64,000 bases of DNA from a bacterium (GTDB taxonomy: Bacteria > Hinthialibacterota > Hinthialibacteria > Hinthialibacterales > Hinthialibacteraceae): assembly GCA_016125385.1 (NCBI GenBank), contig WGLV01000069.1:1-64000 (forward strand), given 5' to 3'. The translations under genes were made by a program, and so were the position numbers. Each line of letters opens with the position of its first letter. The first letter of the stretch is position 1. Of the stretch, positions 62,822-64,000 are shown piece after piece. The notes under the pieces are model-generated. The model was not told where the DNA came from and ran no database searches. It saw only the letters and a list, made by a program, of their open reading frames with translations.

Positions 62822-64000
62822 GCCGGCGCCCCCTGAGGCGCGGGGCGGCCATCGCCTCCGGCCCGTTTTTTTTCTTCCGGCGTTTTCGCCCCGCTGGCGC
62901 GCAACACCCGCTCCATGAGAAACGGACCGATCAACTGGTTGATCAACACCGACAGAATAATCGTCCCGAGCAGAAAATTCGCCAGATACCCCGGGCGGAT
63001 CAGGTGATAATCGACCGCCAGCGCGATCGAAAGCCCGCCCGACGGCAACATGGCGAGCCCCAGCCAGGGCGCGGGCTTTTCGCCGTGCGGCCACCCCGCC
63101 CGGCCCAGCCACGTCCCGGCGATCAGGGCGGCGGCGCGCGCGATGACGTAGGCCGCGGCCATCATCAGAACCGCCGGCGTAATCGGCGGCCATAGCGCGC
63201 CCACGAGAATCATGAAGATGACGAAAAACGGCTTTTCGGCCGTCAGCAGCGATTTGGTGATTCGGCCCAGGGCGAAGTTGGGCAGATTGGCAATCATCAG
63301 CCCCATCACCAGGTTGACGAACAACGGAGACAGCTGAAGGTACGACGATAACCCGCCTGAAAAGATCACCGACCCCGCCACGAGCAACAGCATCTCGTTT
63401 CCGCTCAGCCGCTCACTGGTGAGATAATGCAACAGCCAGCCCAGCGACACGCCCAGCAAAACCGACACGAGCAACCATCCGGTTCCGCTCATCACCGGAT
63501 CAACCAGCGTGGTGACGCTGGCGCGCGTATCGATTTCGTTGTGCATGCGAGCCAGCGTCATGGCTTCCGTCGAAGCGTGGAAGAGCGCGTACCATGCGCC
63601 CATGCCCAACACCGCGAGCGGCGCGCGCAGATCGGTCAGCAACTGAAGCAGCTTCGACGCCTTGCCGCGCAGAGGCGAATCGCGCTGGATCAGCGCCATC
63701 GCCGAATAGGTCGAGACCGAACCCGCCCAGCCCAGCAGACACGCCGCGCCGAGGCGCGCCGCCGAATCGTTTTCCAGTTCGGCGATCCCCATCAGGCCCA
63801 GGTCGCCCGACCAGCGGAAACAGAGCGGGAGAAAGAAGTAAACGAACAGCGCCAAAAGCGCGAATGAGGTCAGCGATACCACAAAAGCCAGCGTCCAGAT
63901 TCGTAAGGCGATCTGTTTGAGGATGCGGCGATCGAATTGCACGCCCACCAGCAGGCCGATCCACCCCAGCCCCAGGCTGAGCACCGGCGAGAGATCGTGC
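62818..64000 (-). CDS. Cation:proton antiporter-like membrane protein, truncated at the right edge
   Basis: The frame is open to the window end, and no start codon can be fixed; the visible part is about 394 residues. The hydrophobic pattern ('LSLGLGWIGLLVGVQFDRRI', 'IFSGGLSSYLQLSPLFVNLV', 'MLPSGGLSIALAVDYHLI') resembles the NhaP/Kef-type antiporter fold. The stop overlaps the next gene (TTGA), so the two are translated as a pair and may form a hetero-oligomer. The 5' end lies beyond the window. Confidence 0.75.
   Translation of the reverse strand, partial: HDLSPVLSLGLGWIGLLVGVQFDRRILKQIALRIWTLAFVVSLTSFALLALFVYFFLPLCFRWSGDLGLMGIAELENDSAARLGAACLLGWAGSVSTYSAMALIQRDSPLRGKASKLLQLLTDLRAPLAVLGMGAWYALFHASTEAMTLARMHNEIDTRASVTTLVDPVMSGTGWLLVSVLLGVSLGWLLHYLTSERLSGNEMLLLVAGSVIFSGGLSSYLQLSPLFVNLVMGLMIANLPNFALGRITKSLLTAEKPFFVIFMILVGALWPPITPAVLMMAAAYVIARAAALIAGTWLGRAGWPHGEKPAPWLGLAMLPSGGLSIALAVDYHLIRPGYLANFLLGTIILSVLINQLIGPFLMERVLRASGAKTPEEKKRAGGDGRPAPQGAPA

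Overview
The window comes from a GC-rich, free-living Gram-negative-type bacterium. Several gene families point to the PVC superphylum or neighbouring lineages such as Hydrogenedentota, Sumerlaeota or Lentisphaerota: a Tat-exported DUF362 protein, PQQ-like beta-propellers, DUF1080 proteins, and Gfo/Idh/MocA oxidoreductases, one of them Tat-exported. They sit beside many secreted polysaccharide lyases and glycosidases. The lineage is inferred from gene content only; no rRNA gene is present. Three stretches (about 25.66-26.74 kb, 44.9-46.77 kb, 55.12-55.80 kb) are visibly AT-rich and look like acquired material.

Layout. (1) 0-12 kb: a DUF362/beta-propeller pair, then a polysaccharide-degradation cluster with heparinase II/III-type, heparin-lyase-I-type and alginate-lyase-type enzymes, a DUF1080 protein, a large three-part glycosidase-like protein and a beta-lactamase-fold hydrolase. 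(2) 12-19 kb: a secreted protein with a TIMP/NTR-like look beside a matrixin-type metalloprotease, an Sfp-type phosphopantetheinyl transferase and a GH106-like glycosidase. (3) 19-24 kb: a Gfo/Idh/MocA oxidoreductase, the methionine genes metY, metX and metW, and tRNA-Thr(TGT). (4) 24-33 kb: a REP-associated tyrosine transposase carrying its own palindrome, an oxidoreductase, an AT-rich orphan with a nucleoside-deoxyribosyltransferase/TIR-like domain, an overlapping SIS - MetE-like - metallo-beta-lactamase operon, an SDR, two tandem Ca2+/Na+ antiporters with a nearly identical 5' tract, and a 59-bp repeat array. (5) 33-45 kb: a GH2 glycosidase, Hsp20, an enoyl-ACP-reductase-like SDR, dnaJ, aspS, an RNase E/G with an N-terminal basic-repeat extension, and a small membrane protein - Rrf2 - folK operon. 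(6) 45-55 kb: an AT-rich island with a metzincin-like protein, further secreted proteins, a BrnT/BrnA toxin-antitoxin module flanked by duplicated terminators, and a beta-propeller. (7) 53-64 kb: a Tat-exported oxidoreductase, an orphan HicB with an AT-rich membrane protein, an MrfA-like helicase, a beta-hydroxyacid dehydrogenase, and an operon of two CPA2-type antiporters (one cut by the window end), a BshB1-like deacetylase and a methyltransferase.

How the genes fit together. The secreted lyases and glycosidases suggest growth on uronate-rich glycans, with oxidoreductases, an SDR and a SIS protein as possible intracellular steps. metX/metY/metW form a direct-sulfhydrylation route to homocysteine, and a MetE-like protein 4.5 kb away could methylate it. 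The strongest candidates for something undescribed are the orphan deoxyribosyltransferase/TIR-like effector, the covarying 59-bp repeat array, the SIS/MetE-like/MBL operon, and the HicB plus membrane-protein pair.
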